Shown here: in pieces, positions 26,901 through 41,900 of the stretch
Layout of the letters: each line of letters opens with the position of its first letter
Position numbering within the stretch: position 1 is the stretch's first letter
Assembly (NCBI GenBank): GCA_026413225.1
Contig: CM048591.1
Span: forward strand, 74,426,052-74,490,051
DNA: 64,000 bases
From: Otis tarda
Taxonomy: Eukaryota; Chordata; Aves; Otidiformes; Otididae
Reading direction: 5' to 3'
The notes under the pieces: generated by a model
What the model saw: only the letters and a program-made list of their open reading frames with translations
Told to the model about the DNA's origin: nothing
Database searches by the model: none
Program-made: the position numbers and the translations under genes

Positions 26901-29900
26901 CAACTTCCATCTCCACCACACATTGAAGTCATGTACACAACGCTGCTGATTGAACTGTGCAAACTTCAGCCTGGCTCTTTACCACAAGTTGTATCCTTTC
27001 TGCACTACTGAAGAGCATTTATAAAATGCAGTCTTTATTGTGTTTGTTCTGTAGATGATGGGATAGCAATAACTATTGGCAGTGTTAATATTTTACAGCA
27101 ACTGCATGAAACTTTGCATGTAACGCTCCCTTGAAAGAGTAGCACAGCCCACTTAGCACAGGTCTAGATTTGCTTCTGTACAATGTTCTGGTACTTCCTC
27201 TGACCTTCCCAAGTACTGTCTTGGTGAGGGATAAACTACAGTACCCCTGTTTGTCACTGCAGCCTCTTTAGGTCTGGATGGTGTGTGGCGTGGTCACAGG
27301 CAAGTTAAAGGCTGAGAAGGTAAGGAAGTAACAGACTTCATCTTTTGTTCTAACAACTGTGTGAGTGCTCCTGCCCTTTTTAGTAGGAAGTGTAGTGGAT
27401 GATTTAAAGGACCTTGTCTGAGTTCCTGCTCAGTGCTCCTACTAGGACCATTCAGGTGATCAGTAATTACCTTCAGCTCAGACAGAGTGGCTAAATGCTG
27501 AGGAAGGAGGCATGAGTCCCCGCTGATTCTGGCTATTACATCGCCCCTACTTTGCTGCCATTTTAGGTCATGTTAGATCGTTGTTTTAGATGAAGCTACA
27601 GACTGAGAGTGGAGGATGGTTAACAGATGTGTATCCACTGGTAATTTCATGCCCAAATTTTCATTCTACTTCATGATACCACTCACTATTTGCAGATCAC
27701 ATAATACTAATGATTACAGCCAAGTCTATTTCTAGAATTGGGCAGATGTCCATGCAGAAAATTTTTCGTGTTAATAAGGATGCTGTAAGAAGGATAAAGG
27801 CCCTTTTGGGTAAAGTTACTGTAAACGTACTTTCTCAAGCCTTCAGTGATGATCAAAGATTGTTTGTGGATAAGCATCAGCAGCAGACCATGAAGCTAGA
27901 CTGGTGAGATTACAGAAGTACTCCATAAGGAGGTTGGTGTCTGTTCATATGAGTGCAGTTTTGCTTGTTGCATGATGTAAATTCTGACTTTCTGTGGACG
28001 AAGCCACTGTGGATTTACTGTAATTTACTTGATTTTGGAGTAGACCCAGGGAGCTTTCAGTACCAAAATTTGATTGTGTTCTGTTAAAAAACTGAAAGTA
28101 ATAACATCTGACTCATCTAGTGCTTTTCTGTAAACCTTAATAAGAAACTTTCAGCTTGCACAAGCCACAGAAATGCTCTACATGCGTTTGGATACAATGA
28201 ATACAACATGTGTGGACAGGTAAATATGTTTTGGAGATGATGGAAAATATTCCTCAGTATCCAGTGTATAGGAACAATGAAGAAGCTATGAAAAGAATAG
28301 TCACAAATCCTTATTAAAACAACTTGGTGCTATTCAAAATGTTTCCTGTGCTCTGGCTTTGAGCAATCTAAAGAGAAGGTGTAGGACTGCCTGCCTGCCT
28401 CTGCTTCCCAGAAGCACTTCCCTGGAGGTCTCAAATCTAGCTATCTGTACAGGACAGTTAAAATTGGTGACAGCTTTCCCGTGTTCAGAGCTGCTCGTAG
28501 TTGCGTAGTACTCCGTTATCTAGTACTGTGCCTGCTCCCTAGTGGTTTGGGAGGCGACTTGGAAGTTAATGGCGTATGTGCACCCAGAGGAGGAGAGTGG
28601 TGGTGATTTTGCCCTTTGAATGAAGTCTGCATTGTGTAGAAGAGCTGTTAATTACTCATAAAAAATGTGAGAGTTGCACATTCGCAGTAAGTTTACATTT
28701 TAATTGTTAGTTTAGTACGTCATCTCTTTATATGAAACAACAGAAGGTGACAGGCTGTTTGTCCATAAAAGCTTTTTTCTGACTCTCCGAACTCAGTTTT
28801 TAGTATCTAACATAAATGCCTGTTTAATGCTGTAATAGTTTTAGAGTTTAAGTTTGCCTTTGAAAAGTAGAATGCATTTATAAGAAAATCTCAGCTGAAA
28901 GTTTTCCTGCACTTCTGGCATTTAACGGAGCTTTCTTTATCTTTTCATAAAGATTTATTAACTGGTTTTCTCACCACTTGAGCAACTTCCAGTTCCGTTG
29001 GAGCTGGGAAGATTGGTAAGTTTCTCTTCTTTTGGTTTGAACCTGATATTGCAAAAACCTTAAAATTTCAAACTTATCCAGGAAGTGTCACATCATACTG
29101 GCCCTGTTAATTGTTTTCCTCCAGCTCTTCAGCGATCTTTCTTAATCTGTTCACCACCACTCAGTGGTAGATTATCTTCATAATCTCTTTAGTCACTGCA
29201 TTGTCCCTGGTAAACCTTGTGATAAATCTCAAGCCAGTGTAAGCATTCCCTAAACAGGGAAGTAGAAATGTGATTTCTTTAATTTGTCCTGCACCCTCAG
29301 TCAGTTGGTAGCAAGTTTTCCAAAATTACTCCCCTATTTACTTTTAATTATTTGCCCTGACTCTCTGTATCCTGTATTGATTCTGAAGTGTTATTCTCTG
29401 TCCTACTCTAAACCTTTCATTATAACCTTTATCCTTGAGACCTTGTGACTGTTTCCCTCCTGCCAAATCCTGGCACCTGAAGTTCCAGAGCTGGCCCTGC
29501 CATCCGTTCTTACCATGCCAGACCTTGAATTCCCATCTATAGCTGAGCTCTCTGGACTCCCTCAGTGTGTATTCACAAGTTTCCCTGAGCTTTCCATTCC
29601 AGGCATCCATGTAGCAAGAAAGGTCACCTCGAGGTTAAGTCTTCCCTATAGTAACTTGCACAGTCAACTACTGTACAGCCTTTCCAGAGCTGATCTACCC
29701 AAGTGTACTTGTGGAGAGGGGTCTAGCCCTTCTTGTGATACATTTTTGTGGCTTTACTGAAGTTTCTTGTGTTGTCTTCATGCGGAGTTAAGTGCTTGCT
29801 GGCTCTCCTAGTATACATCCATGTTGACTGACCAGGCAGCACTCTTCAAAGAGCTGACTTTTGTTTGCCTGGGTGTTCCTTGATGGCAATACTTCTGTGG

Positions 29901-32900
29901 GTTTCTCTCACATGACTGTATTTGAGGCTTTTCTGTGTCTGAAATGCGTTTGAAATCGGCCAGAAGTTCAAAAATTCCTGTGAGGGAGAAACAAACTATG
30001 AAGTTATATGAAGTTCCTTTCCTAAGGAAAGGGAAAGCCAGCTAACCACAAGCACAAATTATTTTTAATCTGGTGGGGGAAGGGAAGTTACTTGAAGTGA
30101 CAGAGATGAGATTCCAAGAATGCTAATGACCAACAAGGAAATAGTGATAAACTTACCTCATTGTCTTAAAATTGCCTACACTGTAAAACTAACTGTCAAA
30201 CACTACAGTTGTCCTTAGACCATGATTGTTTTGTACCTATTAGACCAAGCCAAAAAAAAAACTAAATCACAAATTCTTTTGCTAAAAGCTATCACATTCT
30301 GTCCTTTGATAGGTCAGATTGTCTTACTCAGGACCTTGAAAAGCCCAAACCCAAATTTGTGAGAGAGGTTTTGGAAAAGTGCATGCGGTAAGTAAGATCT
30401 TCTGATAGTTGCATTCAAGGCAAAGTTTGACCTCTGCTTCTGGATACTGTCAGGTTATTTTTAACTTGACTCTTGTCTTAGGCGTGTCTGTTCTTAAAAT
30501 TCTGTTTCAGTTAAGAGATGAGTCTGCTGTTTGTATGATTTTAATCTGGTTTACCTGTAGAGTGCTGTAGAGTGCTTAGAATGTTACTTTAGACAGGGAG
30601 AAACAGGTGGAGCAGATAGCAGTGAGCTATCTATCCTAGGTACGCATGCCTGTAGTTACAAAAAGACATGCTTCACCATGGGCATGGAAAGAAATAGAGT
30701 TTAGGCAATATTCCTGGACAGTATTCAGTATTCACAGAAGTGGAGTGAACAGGTCATTAGTTATATTGAAAACTGAGGGTCTTATCTTTATTCTTCTGTG
30801 TGCCTAAACAACCCTCTAAACAACCAAAACAAAAACCCCAAACCAAACAACAAGAGTATACAATCAGGGCTGGAGTTAAAATTGTTGAGATAGAGGGATG
30901 TAGGAGAGAGAAAGAGCAAAGTGTTCAGAAAGCCTGTGTTATTCAGCATGCTAAATGAAAACATATATCTGGTTTTAGGTGAATTCAGTACAGGAAGTGT
31001 GAAAGTATTGTGCTGCAAAACGAATGCAATTTTTCTGGACACTCTTCCATTTCATTGAAAACCCTCATAGCAAAATTAAGCCTTTGTGGGAGTGAAATAA
31101 GCTGGAAAGTAAAATGGAGACATCCAGTTTCATATTTTTTCTGCTTTGAATACCAACGTATTTCTAGTTTTCTGCAGCACATCTTAGGCTTTTGCATAAA
31201 ACTTTCTACCAGGCAGACTTAAATCTTTTCACAAATTGATTGTATGAGGATGAAACTCTAGCATCAAGGAGTTCAAATAGAAAGCATCTATTAGTAAGTT
31301 TGGTTTACTTAGCTCTTACTACCCATCAGAAACTACCATTCTGTTGTATAAACCATTATAGAGCAATCACTTTAGAATTAGCCCTGGTATTATTCCCTTT
31401 TTAATTCTACTGCTATTAAATTTGTTATTTCCAGACTCTCCTACCATCAGCGTATAATAGATATTGTTCCTGCAAGTTTTTCTGTGCTCAGTCCTGCTAA
31501 TCCAGTGTGCATTTACAAATATGGAGATGAAAGTAATAGTAAGTATTAAAGTTTCTGGGAGGTCAAGTTGAAGAAAATAGTGTTTCAGAGTACAGGAGCC
31601 CTAGATTATCTGTCTTCCTAAAGAAGAATACAGCTGAAATAAATATGCATGATCTTCATATACGTAAATACACCTCACATGAGCAATTAATATATATTAA
31701 GTCTGCATGTCTGTAATATAATCCTCTTTGTTACTTTATGAAGAAAATCCAGATACATGAAGATACTCTTACTGAGGCGTTTATGGTGTTGTGCAGCATT
31801 GTTTGCCAGAAGTCTAAAATTGGAACATTCATCTGTTTCCCCTGTTTGGGCACAATACTATGTAGAAGTCATCATATGAAGTGATAATGTGGGTTTATTT
31901 TTTTAACTTCAAGAAACAGTAAATTTTACCAATAAACTGGGTTTAATGAAGCATACAGAGGCAGCAGATGATATGAAGATTGAGGCAGAGAGATACCTTA
32001 TTATTCCTTTTATTACCGAAGTATAAAGACAGTCATAAGCATAAAAGTGTCATCCTCAAAGATACAGTGAGGAGAAACAAGGGACTGTTGTATTTTTAGG
32101 AAATTGGTGGAAGCTGAAGTCGAGCTTTAGGCAGGAGAGTGATTAACTGACGTCAGCTCTAAAGATTCTGCTAAAAGTTTTGAATTTAACATGAAGACCA
32201 GGAAATGTGTTGAGCAGTTTTATGGAATAGTGATGTGGGCAATGATATTGGACACAGCTAGTTTTAGGTGTAGCTGGCAAGTGTACTTGTTTCTCCGAGA
32301 GACAAATTGATGTTAAAAATACTCACTTGCCTTCTATGTATTTTTGACCTCTTTGCTTTTGTTTAGGGTCTCTTCCTGGATATACTGTGGCACTCTGTTT
32401 AACAATTGCAATTAAAAATAAGGCCAGTAATGATGAAATCTTCAGCATTTTGAAAGATGTGCCTAATCCAAACCAGGATGATGATGATGGTAAGATATAT
32501 ACTCTTAGGCTTTGGCAGGCTGTAATTTCTTTTGTGTGTAGACTGATATGCCATCCTTTGGAGCTATGGGTGTGGTAGTTAACAGAACTATATGCTTTTC
32601 CTTCTAATAGTTCATTTCAATTTATCGGTAAATGGAAATAATACACCATTGTTAGGGTTTGTTGTAAATGTCTTACGTGCAGAGGCAGGCCTGTTTTTGT
32701 TAACAGAGGTAACCTGGTGCTTGAGATGTGTTTTCTTGTGATTATTGACAGAGGTATCATGAAATAATTTAAGGTTTCCTTTGCCTTCAGCAACAGAGTG
32801 CAGTTCATACTGTTATCCTCAACCCTGAGATTCCGTGCTTGTGCCCTGTCTGAGAGGTTCCCTCCAACTAGGGCAGTCCCACACAGATAAGACAGTCAGC

Positions 32901-35900
32901 ATGCTAGCTGTAGTCTTCCATAGATACAAACTCACAGTGGGACTCCACTCATATTCTTTTTAGCTTTGCAGTCACAGAAAGTATTGATTGCTAGAGCCTG
33001 TGTTTTTTACAGGTGAAAAGGAGTGCAAGACAGACAATTAATGTGTTTTTTACCGTGGGGATGGCTTCAGTACTTCTGTAATATTTGCAAGTATTCTATT
33101 ATGCAAGCAGAGAGCAGCAACAATATTTTTTGCTCTGAGATCCACTGTTGTGTTTCCTGATTTGCTTTAGGCATCACATACTGAGTGCTCTCCTTCCTGC
33201 CTGCCTGTCTTCAGCTGCAGGTAGCTGCCGCTACAGGAGGGGACTTGACACCATTCACCCCTAGTACCCATATTTGCTGTGCACCCTTGCTGGACTTTTC
33301 TCCCATGTCATAAAAAGCCAACATTTTTACCCTAATCATCCTTAACTTCCCCTCTCTTCATCCTTTCTTCCTTTTTTATGATCCACCAGGCCTTCAGGTT
33401 GATGCATCTCTGCAGTTTCCTTTACTGTCTTTCTCTGCTGCTGTCCATCAGTGCTGTTACATGTTGGTAGGGTGGCTTTGTCTCTGACAACTTCTTCACT
33501 GACCTGGATTTCTTTCTGCCACTTTCCCCATGGCAAAATGGGAGCCTGAACATCTGTACATTTTGGAAAGTCTTTAACTCTCTGCTCAGCCTTGCAAAAC
33601 CCTGTTGATGAAACTCTTTTGTGAAATGAGTTAAAACCATGTTATCTCTTCAGTTTTGTGAGTAGCTTACATGCTCCACTTGAAGTACTTATAGTTTCAA
33701 CTTTAAATAACTTGCAGATGAAGGATTTACCTTCAACCCTCTGAAAATAGAAGTCTTTGTTCAGACTCTGCTCCATCTAGCCGCAAAGTCTTTCAGCCAC
33801 TCCTTCAGTGCCCTGGCAAAGTAAGTGTAATATGTGCATTATTTTGGCCCTTACAGAACTATTTAATTCTGACAGTGAAATGCATGATAAAAGAACTGGA
33901 CTGCAAGCTTCAGCAATGTTTTAGGTGCTCCACAGTGCAATGATTAAAAGAGCTAATGATGCTATGTACTGAAGGAATGCTGGTGTAAATACTAGGTTAT
34001 ATATGTGAATGGAATGAACAGAAATCTGTACACTACAGCCGTATGATGTAAATCAAACAAATGAGACAAATTTGGAACATTACTCCATTTTAGAATGACT
34101 CATTTGCTGATTATGATAGGAACAAGGATTTCTCCTTACATTTGAGTGACTGGGGTAACTCCCACCGCTGTATCTTGTACTGTGAATGTGACTCTACAAC
34201 AGTTGTCTGTATAAAAAATGAAGAAAGAAAAAGAAAACATTAAATTTCAAAGCAGTCTACTGTAAACTTCTTTTATCTACCAAAGCACAGTAAAATCCAT
34301 TCTAAAATACTTTAGAGTGCATGCCTTAAAAATACACGTCAACTTTTAATGAATTTTATCAAAATAAGATAAAATAACTGGTTTTTTTTAATCTTGTGTG
34401 CTTTGGAGTTGCTCTTAAGTGGTCTTGAAACATGAAAGGTAATCATGCATATTAATGAGTTACTTTTGTATCTACCCTTAAAGATATATAAAGCTCTTAC
34501 AACAACATGCCTAGGAGCTTTATAGAGGCAATGATTATAAGAAGCTGTAGGTAGTAACCTGCAATTAGTAGTACAAGAGGCAGGGTGATAGGAATACTGA
34601 GAGCCATGGTATTTTTGCTGCTGCACACCAACAGTGGCAGCCGTGAGATCAAAAAGAGTCTTTTAACAGTTTACAGTTATATTACAATAAGCTGGGTTGT
34701 GAATGCTGTGTAGCAGTCAGTGTAACTGCACTAAAATAGAGGCTTTTAGCAGCTTTTCCTTCAAAAAGAGGCAGATTGGCTAAGCGTCTAATGTTACGGA
34801 AACATGTATCAAGAGGAAGGTCTGAGGCTCAAAAGGCAGCAAATTTTGCTCCAGCTATGTATAGATACGCACACACAGCATGAAAGTGTCTCCTGCTTTT
34901 AAGAGCATGAGAAATGTAGCCCAACTTCAGGGAGCAGGTTCACCACTAAGATTTAAGTTGCTTTTAGGAGCTGCCATGTCTTTGTAGCCTATTTTAGCTC
35001 AAGAATAGTTACACTTTCCAGGGAACAGTTGTTCAAGAATTGCTGCAGATAGTCACAACATTTTCTTTTGGCCAATCTAAACTGCCTGCCTTACATCTGC
35101 TGCTCTTTTGACCTGATCCCAGTCTTTCCACTGACTACTTGTATTTGTTAAAAGGTTTCACGAAGTCTTCAAAACACTTGCTGAAAGTGATGAGGGGAAA
35201 CTCCATGTTCTGAGGGTTGTATATGAGGTTTGGAAGAATCATCCACAGGTAAGAGGTTGCAATGTCAAGTATCTCTGTGAGTTTCAACTCACAGAGGTCG
35301 TATTTAATAAAAAACGTTATAGTTTGCTTTATATCCTTTAAAAGTAACTTGTCTATTGTCTCCTTATTTTAAGGAAAGTTCAAATTCTACTTACTGTTGT
35401 TACTAGTGCATAAAACAAAGGCTGGACATAAAATATATACCATCAGTGAGGACATTTCTTCCTCAGAGGTCATTGTGGGGGGCAGAGGCTGTCATTCTGA
35501 CTCACATTCATACTAAGCTATTTGTCATACAAGAGAGTAACTTTTGTTAAAATCATGTTTCTGTTCAAAAGTGGAAAACAGTGTGGATGTGTAAATTGAA
35601 GTAAGATGTAGATCTCATATCAAAAGCAGGCCACATTCTTAGAAATGTGGAAACCTGGTTTGTTGGTTGGTTGTTTTTTTTTTTTTTCCAGTTGCTAGTG
35701 AAAGCCATGCAGTTATTCAACAAAGCTCATGTTGGAGTCACTGTTTTGCGTGGGCAGAGCAAGTAGAGCTGCAGTCAGTATCTGTTTAGAGCAGATCAGT
35801 CTAACAATGCCATGATTACGTTAATTCTTGAGCTAGAGGAAACAAGACCCTAAAAGACCTATGAAAAATGCTTCAGTTGTTTAAGCTGTTCAGTTTCTTC

Positions 35901-38900
35901 ACAGCAGTTGTTTCCTCCCTCAGCTGTCATTCTTCTGTAAATAGAAATCGATAAGAGACTCAAGCTGAATTTGTCTGCATTAATTATTTCACATATTCCT
36001 TACTGGTGTGTTTGTGTTGCACTTTATTGTGCTTGAAAGTGAACTGTACCTCACAGCGGCATAGGCCAAACTTTCAGAAGTGACGCCACTGAGAACAAGG
36101 GGTAATCCTTGCATCTGCTACTAGACCTGTGTTCCATTCCCTAGGGGAAACACTGAGTGCCTAAAAGATACCTATGCAAGATATCACCTCTCTTCTAGTG
36201 CACTAAAACCATCCAAAAAGTAGGATTTTCTTAATGTATTAAACTTCCTACCCAAATTACTGACCTTGAAAATGTGATGATTACAGTCTGACCTACTTTT
36301 TACTGTCATTTGTCTGGATCAGAAGAAATTACATTACTGCAGTCTAAGAGCCATATCCTCTTCCTCTTTGTTCCTTTGTATGGCAGCATGAGGAAACTGA
36401 GATGGAGGTTTCAAGCCCAGACTAAATAGTCGTGTTAGATTTTTGTGAATAAATCAAGATTGCTTTAAAAAATCCCAGGTGCAAAAGTTGTGGAGATCTG
36501 CTGTTCTGTTTGAATCGTGGAACTTAAATTTTCCTCTTGCATTTACTGCTGTTGAGCTTTTTGCTTCTGGTCGAGTGCTTTCTTTTTCTGAGTCCACAGC
36601 CTCCCTGGCATACAGGAGAAGTGGTGCCTGGACAGCAGGATGCCTGTCCAGAGTCTGTTTTCATGCCGCTTGCACTACTCCCGTGTCTTTGATTTGGTTC
36701 AGACTATCAGCAGTATTTGCAAGGCATATAGTTCTAATGAGCGATGCAGGCTGCAGATAGTGACTTAGCAGTAGGAGTCAGTAGCCCCAGTAGCCCCTGA
36801 ATCTCTAAGTGAGGTTGTGGCAGTGACTTCATAAAGAGAAACTTTAACATTGAGTTTAAATGTTTTCCCAAAATCCTGGGTCTATTTCTTACCAGATCAG
36901 GCTAAGTAATCAGAAATTCTTCCTGGCAGTAGAGAAAGACATATAGAGCATAGGATGCTATCCTGAGACTTGAAAGTTGAGTGCTGAGTCTTCTGTATGA
37001 TTCATTCAGTTATTTTAATTTTCATTCCTTAAAAGGAGTTTTGTTACACATCCTGGTTGACAATGGCTGGTTGTAAGGATAAATACAGTGCGGGCTGTGG
37101 TTTTTAGATAGTATGGCATTCAAGCACATGAATAACTAAGATAACCTTTTTTTTTTCTGAGCAGCTTGGAACTGCTTGAGTCAGTAACTCCTCTCCGCAG
37201 TTGCCTGCTAGATTGCTTGCAAGCTCCCCCAGAATCATGGCAGTGCCTGTAGCAAGTACACATTTCCACTGGCTCTGTTCTAAAATGAATAGGTCCTGTA
37301 GAGAAAAGCTTACTGTCACATTTGAAGGCTTGCAGTTCCAGGAGGGTAGGCTAACAGTACCTCCTTCTTTATAGTGATCTGATGGGTATATATGCTCTGG
37401 TTTGAATACTTTGATGCCAAATGCTAGGGCTTGTGTCTCTAATGCCTCACTTCCAACTATGATGCTTGTGTTTTTTGCTTTTGTATGGAAGTATGTATGT
37501 TAACAAAGAGTGATCCATCAGTTTCACAAGAAGTAGAAGAGGTGGTTAAAGCATTCTGATTTTGTTTATGTAATTCATATAGATCCTCTAATTAGAGCAG
37601 TTTTTGGCTTCTAAAGTGTTTGAAATTACCTAGTAATGCCACTAATGTAGACTTGCATCAAACCATGTCTGGTTTTATCTGAGCCTGGAATACTTTACAC
37701 GGATTGTGTATGCAAGCCCTTATCTTATTTTGAATTCCTATGATGTCTTTCACAAAATATAGATGATTGCTGTGCTTGTGGACAAGATGATTCGGACACA
37801 AATTGTTGATTGTGCTGCAGTAGCAAACTGGATCTTCTCTTCAGAGCTTGCACATGATTTTACTAGGTAATAAGAATTTGTCTTGGGTTGTTATTTGTCT
37901 CTGAATTACTATTTTAAGTGGCAAGTACATAGTGTAATCTATGGAAACTGAGTAGTGGAAGAAAGAGGTACAGTTAAGCTTTGCTCCTTCTACAAAACAT
38001 GTACTTCAGCATTTTTCTTTTTGAATTGAGGTATGTGTGTTTACCTGACAATGCAAGAATGTTGCTAGCATGTCATTTTGCTAGTAGTCTTTAAGCCTGC
38101 TGAAGCAGAACACTGGAACAATTTCTAGACAAAGTCTGTTGCTATGTGTTATGTGACTGCTAGCTTAGGGTGTTACTGGTCTTTGGTTGAGGTATCTGAC
38201 TTGTACCACCTTGATTCGTTGCTTATTGAGAATAGGATAAATATTTCTTCTGATAAGTCAATTTGTTGTTGGTAATCTTGCAGTATTCTATCTTGGAGTA
38301 GTGTGTAATGTAGTGTTTTGAGCTATGTGTCTTTCCTAGGTTTTATATCTGGGAGATCTTACATTCCACAATTCGTAAGATGAATAAACATGTTCTGAAG
38401 ATTCACAAAGAACTGGAGGAGACTAAGGCAAGGTTGGCCAGGCAGCACAAAAGAGTGAGTAATCTGTTTGTAATTTTTAATTGTTTTAAGCTAAGCTATA
38501 CAAACCTGCATGCTCTCTAACTGACGCACAGTTGGTTTTGGGAAGGACTGAATAAATATGTTTATCAGCAAGCATGTCCGTAGACATATGGTCATCTGTA
38601 GCACTAAGACATCAAAGACCGAATGCATGTTCTCAGTCCACCTTTCTAATGGCAGCTATAACCTAAGAGTTCAGTAAAATGTTTAATGGAATTCATATGC
38701 ATTTGCTCTGTTCAAGCTTTCTCTTACAAGTTTCTCTTACAGTACAAGCATGTATTCCACTTGCTTTCTAACCTGGATTACAGTTATCTTATTAGATAAC
38801 AATAAGAACAGTTACAAATTATTTACAGAGAGTTCTGTTAAGGAGTGCTCTTGTGGCTTCCATGCAGAAGTGCACGGAAACAGCTATTTGCCATTGAAAA

Positions 38901-41900
38901 GTTGGCTGTTACTGTTCTTCTGATGGATGCTGCTGGATTCTGACACTGGCGTCTGTCACTTCCTTCTTCCAGCTTATTTTTCTGAATACCTTTGCATGAT
39001 CTAGGTTACTATATACAACAAACGCATGAGCAAGCACCTGCTGTTGTGCTCTGTTGTCCCAAGTGGAACAGTAAAATGAGATGAGAGTGTCTTCTGTGGC
39101 AGCTGCAAAAGACGAGGCTCAAGGAAGCTTGGCTGAATGCAATACTTGGTTGTGATAGAATGAAGTCAGTTTATAGACGTGTTGAGAGTTGCAGAGAGCA
39201 AGAGAGAATTTCTGTGTTTGTATGTAGTCTGTATGATTACCGCATAAACCCCTTAGCTAGCTCCAAAACTTTGGACAAAGTTAGTGTCAGAACTGGGCAC
39301 ATGGCACAGAGCCTGCTGATGGTTTTTGAAGAAACCTGCGCAAGTCAGTCATTTTTCCAGAAGCTTCTATTAAGACATCACCAGTACCTCACAGTTTGCC
39401 CATTTTGGTTCATCCCAGCCCCTTCATGTTGTTTCCTTTGCTCTCAGCAGCAGCCATCCTATTTACTTGCATCCTCGGTCTACATGGATCAGCAGTTAAT
39501 AGATGCACATGATTAATTAAGACCTAGATGAGGTCATTGACCTTACTGTGAGGCAAAGAGCTTCTCTGGCATCTCTAAACAAATACACCAGTGTTTTCAT
39601 TTCTGTACTTACCTCTTGCTGCAGCTCTTTATTACTGAGTACTTAAAATGAGTATTGTGCCAGAAAAAAACATTTGGATGCAACAGTGGGTAGTTCTGCA
39701 GGCTGTTCTGCTGCATGACCGTTCCTTTTAGAGGAAGTAAGCTGTCAAGTTTCCATGTCCCCAGCGTGAAGTGAATTGTCTTACTACAGAAGGAGTCCAA
39801 GGCTCACGTGCTTTCTCGTAGGTCCTATTGGTCCTTTAGCATTTTGAGTTCAGGAAACCTCTGTAGATGGTGAAAAAGCAAGTTCCTATAGAGAGAATAA
39901 AATTAAACTCTCACTTGCTTGGTAAGTAGTTTTTATGGTTCATGCTGATTCAGAGCTGTAGCTCTCTTCTGATTCTGAGTTTCATTTGCTATGCAGTAGG
40001 TGAGTTAACACATGGCCCTGTATTTGTCACAAGTTGCATGTGCTCCTTTTACAAATATTTGAAGTTTTGAGCTGTTACTGTATGGGTGTTTTTGCACATA
40101 AACCATCCTATGAGATTGAAGCTGTATTTGAATGTACCGTAATCTGTCAGATTTTGCCTTTCCTGCTATATTCCTTATAGTCTTGTGTAAGGCTTTGTTA
40201 CCTGAGCTCCCAAGTCTGGTACATACAGATTTTTTGTGGTTTTTGTTGTTGTGTTATTTTGTTTTGGTTTTGAGGCAATGAAAACATGCCATGTTCCTAG
40301 TTAGTAGTTTAGTTTCCATGCCGACCCTTTCAGGTCAGAGACCATCCCTTTTGATCATGAATATAGGGAGTCCCCACTTAAGCACCACGAGCTACAGTCT
40401 CTAGTCTTCTTTTTGTGATAAACAGCTGGATTCATGTGAGTTCTTGCACAAAACTGCTTTATTTTTTTTGAGCCCTGAGATTTCAGAACTGTTCATTGAA
40501 TGAATTGCCTGCCCTGACACAATTTTAAAAACCTGATTTTTTTCTAAAAAGCTGTTCACTATCTGGTAATCATAGAGTCAGCAGGGCTATTACCTTTCAT
40601 TGTGTTTCCACTAAATAAAAGAGTGGTAAACCTTTAAGCTTACTCTGGTTTCTCTGAAACCTTGATTATATTTTTTTGCAGGGCTTTTTCATACTGAGCT
40701 TTTTTCCTTCCAGATTTCTTTCCTGAATCATACTCATAGTAAATGTCCTTCAAAATGCAGTGCTTACCAAGCTGGAGAGCATCTTCAGTTACTGCTCTTC
40801 AGTTGCTCTCTTCACCTTTCACACGGGGAACCGGAGGGCATTAACAGTTTACTCAGGTAGCCAGGTTGTTAGTGTTGTGTTGTTGTCGCTTACAGCGAGA
40901 CAGTGATGATGATGACGATGACGACGACCGAAGCAGTGATCGGGAGGATGGACCACTAGAAGAGCAGATAGAGCGCTTGCAGGAGAAAGTAGAGTCAGCC
41001 CAGAGCGAGCAGAAGAATCTCTTCCTTGTTATATTCCAGGTAATGATGGTCAAAGTCTCTTCTCACTTTCAAGCTTTTAGTGTCACTTGTATCCCAAGCA
41101 TCTCCTTGGAATAACAATATAGGAAGGGGTTGATGGGTTTACTGTGAGTCAGAGTCAATCCAGGTCATCCCCCTGCTTCTGAGCGGGATCTATTCAGTTT
41201 CAAGTGCTCAAGAGCAGAGTTCTGTTACCATACAGTTTCCTGAACAACCAGACGGTAACTGGATTTTATTTGCTTACTAAATTCAGTGTTTGCTAAGCAA
41301 AATAATTATTCTCACAGTGCTGTTCAAAGCTTCTGTCCCTCAGATCTTCTCACCTGAGGTTAGGATCTGGCTTTCATTTGAGACTAAATAAGTAATTTTT
41401 TTTTCCTCTCCTGCAGCGTTTCATTATGTTGTTAACTGAGCACTTAGTGCGCTGTGAGACTGGTGGAATTGATGTATTTACACCTTGGTACAAGAGCTGT
41501 ATAGAGAGGTTGCAGCAGATCTTCCTGCAGGTAAGTTTTTCATTTGTCCGTTTGGAAGGCTGTGGGCAGGAACATGTTGCATAGACAAGCTTTTTTGGCT
41601 GGAGAACTGTGCGCTCCAAGGGAGTAGCAGCAGGTGGCAGCAGCACGTCTTCTCCGAAGGCGGGTGTGGGGCTGGGGCGTAACTGGTTCTGGCCCTGTCT
41701 CTGCTACAGGCTAATGGAGTCACTGGTCCTTGAGTAATTCCCACACAGTGAGCATACTGCAAAAAAATACCGAGGTGTGATTATGAATTTCGCTGAGCTC
41801 CTCTTACCTGTGTGTTTATAGGAAAGGCAAAGTTGTGAGTGAACAAGAATACTAAAATACATGTCTTTTAAATAAGCAGATGAAAATACTGCAGAATTCT

